A stretch of DNA of 34,463 bases from the NCBI GenBank assembly GCA_946999045.1, contig CAMQBR010000016.1, positions 1-34,463 on the forward strand, written 5' to 3'. Source of the DNA: an uncultured Prevotella sp. Its GTDB lineage: Bacteria > Bacteroidota > Bacteroidia > Bacteroidales > Bacteroidaceae. Within the stretch, counting starts at the first letter, position 1, and each line of letters starts with the position of its first letter. Below the pieces are notes generated by a model that was not told where the DNA came from, did not search any database, and worked only from the letters and a program-made list of their open reading frames with translations. This document shows positions 33,539-34,463 of the stretch, in pieces. A program made the translations under genes and the position numbers.

Positions 33539-34180
33539 ATGAAAAAAAAGATGATAATGAAGAAAAGTATTTTTCTACTTATTATGTTGTTTATGATGGG
33601 AGCAATGTTTCCTGCAAAGGCACAAGTAAAATTAGGATTAACAGCAGGTGTAAATATAAGTAACTTAACGCTGAATGAAGACGTATTCAAGACAACTAAC
33701 CAAGCTGGATATTTTATAGGCTCTATGGTAAAAGTAGGTCTTCCCTTAACGGGCTTTGAAGTTGCTGCTTCAGCTTTATACAATCGACAGGAAGCAAAAG
33801 TAGAAAAGGTTACAGGAGATATTGAAACGACATTAAAGCGACAAGAAATCATTATTCCAATTCATCTGAAATATATGCTTGGTTTAGGTGATACTGCCAA
33901 TATATTTGCTTTCGCTGGACCGCAAGTTGGGTTTGCTATTGGTGATAAGACAAAGAGCTTAAAGGAGCAAGCTGCCTGTTGGAGACTCAATTCGTCTAAC
34001 TTCAGTGTTAATATGGGTATGGGCTTAACCTTTGCTCGCCATTTCCAGCTTACTGCAACCTATAATATTGGCTTGGGTAAAACAGGAGAAATAACTTGGA
34101 AAACGGCAGGAGATAGAATAAAAAAGAATGCTGATGCCAAATCTAATTCATGGCGCATCGGACTTGCTTATATCTTGTAA
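33539..34180 (+). CDS. Outer-membrane beta-barrel protein (OMP_b-brl_2, PorT-like)
   Basis: A 213-residue protein with a signal peptide (IFLLIMLFMMGAMFPAKA, cut before QVKLG) and an eight-strand-type barrel: VKLGLTAGVNISNL, GYFIGSMVKVGLPLTGFEVA, FAFAGPQVGFAIGD, FSVNMGMGLTFARHFQLTAT, and a terminal aromatic-poor strand WRIGLAYIL. The family includes PorT and many unnamed barrels. It begins 15 nt after porN, so a link to the secretion operon is possible. Three start codons lie in the first seven codons. Confidence 0.85.
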   Translation: MKKKMIMKKSIFLLIMLFMMGAMFPAKAQVKLGLTAGVNISNLTLNEDVFKTTNQAGYFIGSMVKVGLPLTGFEVAASALYNRQEAKVEKVTGDIETTLKRQEIIIPIHLKYMLGLGDTANIFAFAGPQVGFAIGDKTKSLKEQAACWRLNSSNFSVNMGMGLTFARHFQLTATYNIGLGKTGEITWKTAGDRIKKNADAKSNSWRIGLAYIL

Positions 34181-34234
34181 TACAAACTTGGTAGCAAATA
34201 TTTTTGGTTCATCTAATGAATAAGACATAGCACA

Positions 34235-34272
34235 AAAATCTCTAAAGCTTCTGTTTAGAAGTTATAGAGCTA
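34235..34272 (+). terminator. Possible terminator of the secretion operon
   Basis: CTCTAAAGCTTCT and AGAAGTTATAGAG form a hairpin with two mismatches and a GTTT loop just downstream of the beta-barrel gene. The tail is only weakly T-rich. Confidence 0.4.
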
Positions 34273-34340
34273 CTATCTACTCCGTATCTGTAGATGGCAG
34301 TATATGTGTTGTATAAAGAAAATAAAATTTGATAGGTATA

Positions 34341-34377
34341 AAATAAAAAATCCCTGCAATCCCGAAAGATTACAAGG
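34341..34377 (-). terminator. Terminator of the RNA gene at the right edge
   Basis: On the minus strand, CCTTGTAATC pairs with GATTGCAGGG (34368-34377 with 34352-34361, two G-U pairs) around TTTCG, followed by ATTTTTTATTTT. It lies just downstream of the tRNA-like 3' end, as expected for a stable-RNA transcript. Confidence 0.75.
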
Positions 34378-34388
34378 AAACACCCCTG

Positions 34389-34463
34389 TGGGCGTTGACG
34401 GATTCGAACCGCCGACGCGGCCGATTCGCTGGCGATTGCCATCTGCCACGCATGGAAAGGAGT
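34389..34463 (-). tRNA. Partial or displaced tRNA 3' end at the window edge
   Basis: On the minus strand a perfect T arm GGCGG-TTCGAAT-CCGTC (34397-34413, one G-U) is followed by AACGCCC (34390-34396) and A, like the acceptor 3' half, and then by a terminator. A complementary 5' acceptor GGGCGTT and a D arm do not appear within normal tRNA distance; the sequence next to the T arm is GC-rich and folds otherwise. It may be a displaced tRNA fragment at an island junction, or a long-variable-arm tRNA whose 5' part I cannot resolve. The amino acid is not called. Confidence 0.4.

Noticed and set aside
34389..34463. tmRNA at the right edge
   Set aside because: tmRNA 3' ends in Bacteroidetes pair with GGGGCTG and end AGCTCC; this ends AACGCCC. 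No tag frame can be seen within the window.

Overview
This window looks like a chromosomal segment of a low-GC Bacteroidales bacterium, most likely in the Prevotellaceae (inference). The reasons are a porP-porK-porL-porM-porN type IX secretion locus, a SusC/SusD pair, an ExbB-ExbD-ExbD operon, and repeated promoters of the Bacteroidetes sigma-ABfr type (TTG or TTTG, 19-20 nt, then TAnnTTTG). Strong Shine-Dalgarno sequences are scarce.

Layout. Positions 1-3854 are the integrase end of an integrated element that continues off the left edge. It carries an AT-rich inverted repeat, a phage-type lysozyme, two tandem copies of a small two-gene module (a 43-48 aa protein plus a DUF5053 protein), a lipoprotein with a C-terminal membrane helix that resembles a one-piece spanin, and a tyrosine recombinase. 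The element abuts the 3' end of tRNA-Arg(CCG), the probable attachment site. Positions 4068-7555 hold a sulfatase, peptidase T and a GNAT acetyltransferase, all rightward. A 55-bp palindrome separates them from a leftward NhaD-type Na+/H+ antiporter. An 837-nt spacer leads to a flavodoxin-DUF2023 pair, followed by an Lrp/AsnC regulator on the other strand.

Positions 12220-14581 (leftward) encode ExbB, a small membrane protein, ExbD and ExbD, which energise TonB-dependent uptake. Positions 15057-16919 (leftward) encode QueE, QueD and QueC of 7-deazaguanine (queuosine precursor) synthesis. A decayed IS30-family element fills 17050-17837. Then come rlmN, pdxA and a polytopic flippase-like gene, rightward; the last 13 codons of the flippase-like gene lie inside a second IS30 fragment. 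Two tandem DUF2795 genes and a SusC/SusD pair of the opposite strand follow.

An 818-nt AT-rich spacer with repeats and a C8 tract precedes the type IX secretion operon (27513-33523), which is followed by an outer-membrane beta-barrel gene. The window ends in what looks like the 3' end of a tRNA with its terminator. The rest of a normal tRNA does not fold from the sequence next to it, so this may be the junction of a second island.

The least explained parts are the duplicated DUF5053 module, the spanin-like lipoprotein, the IS30-capped flippase gene, the dispersed 28-bp repeats and the tRNA-like right edge. Most of the rest is ordinary Bacteroidales chromosome.
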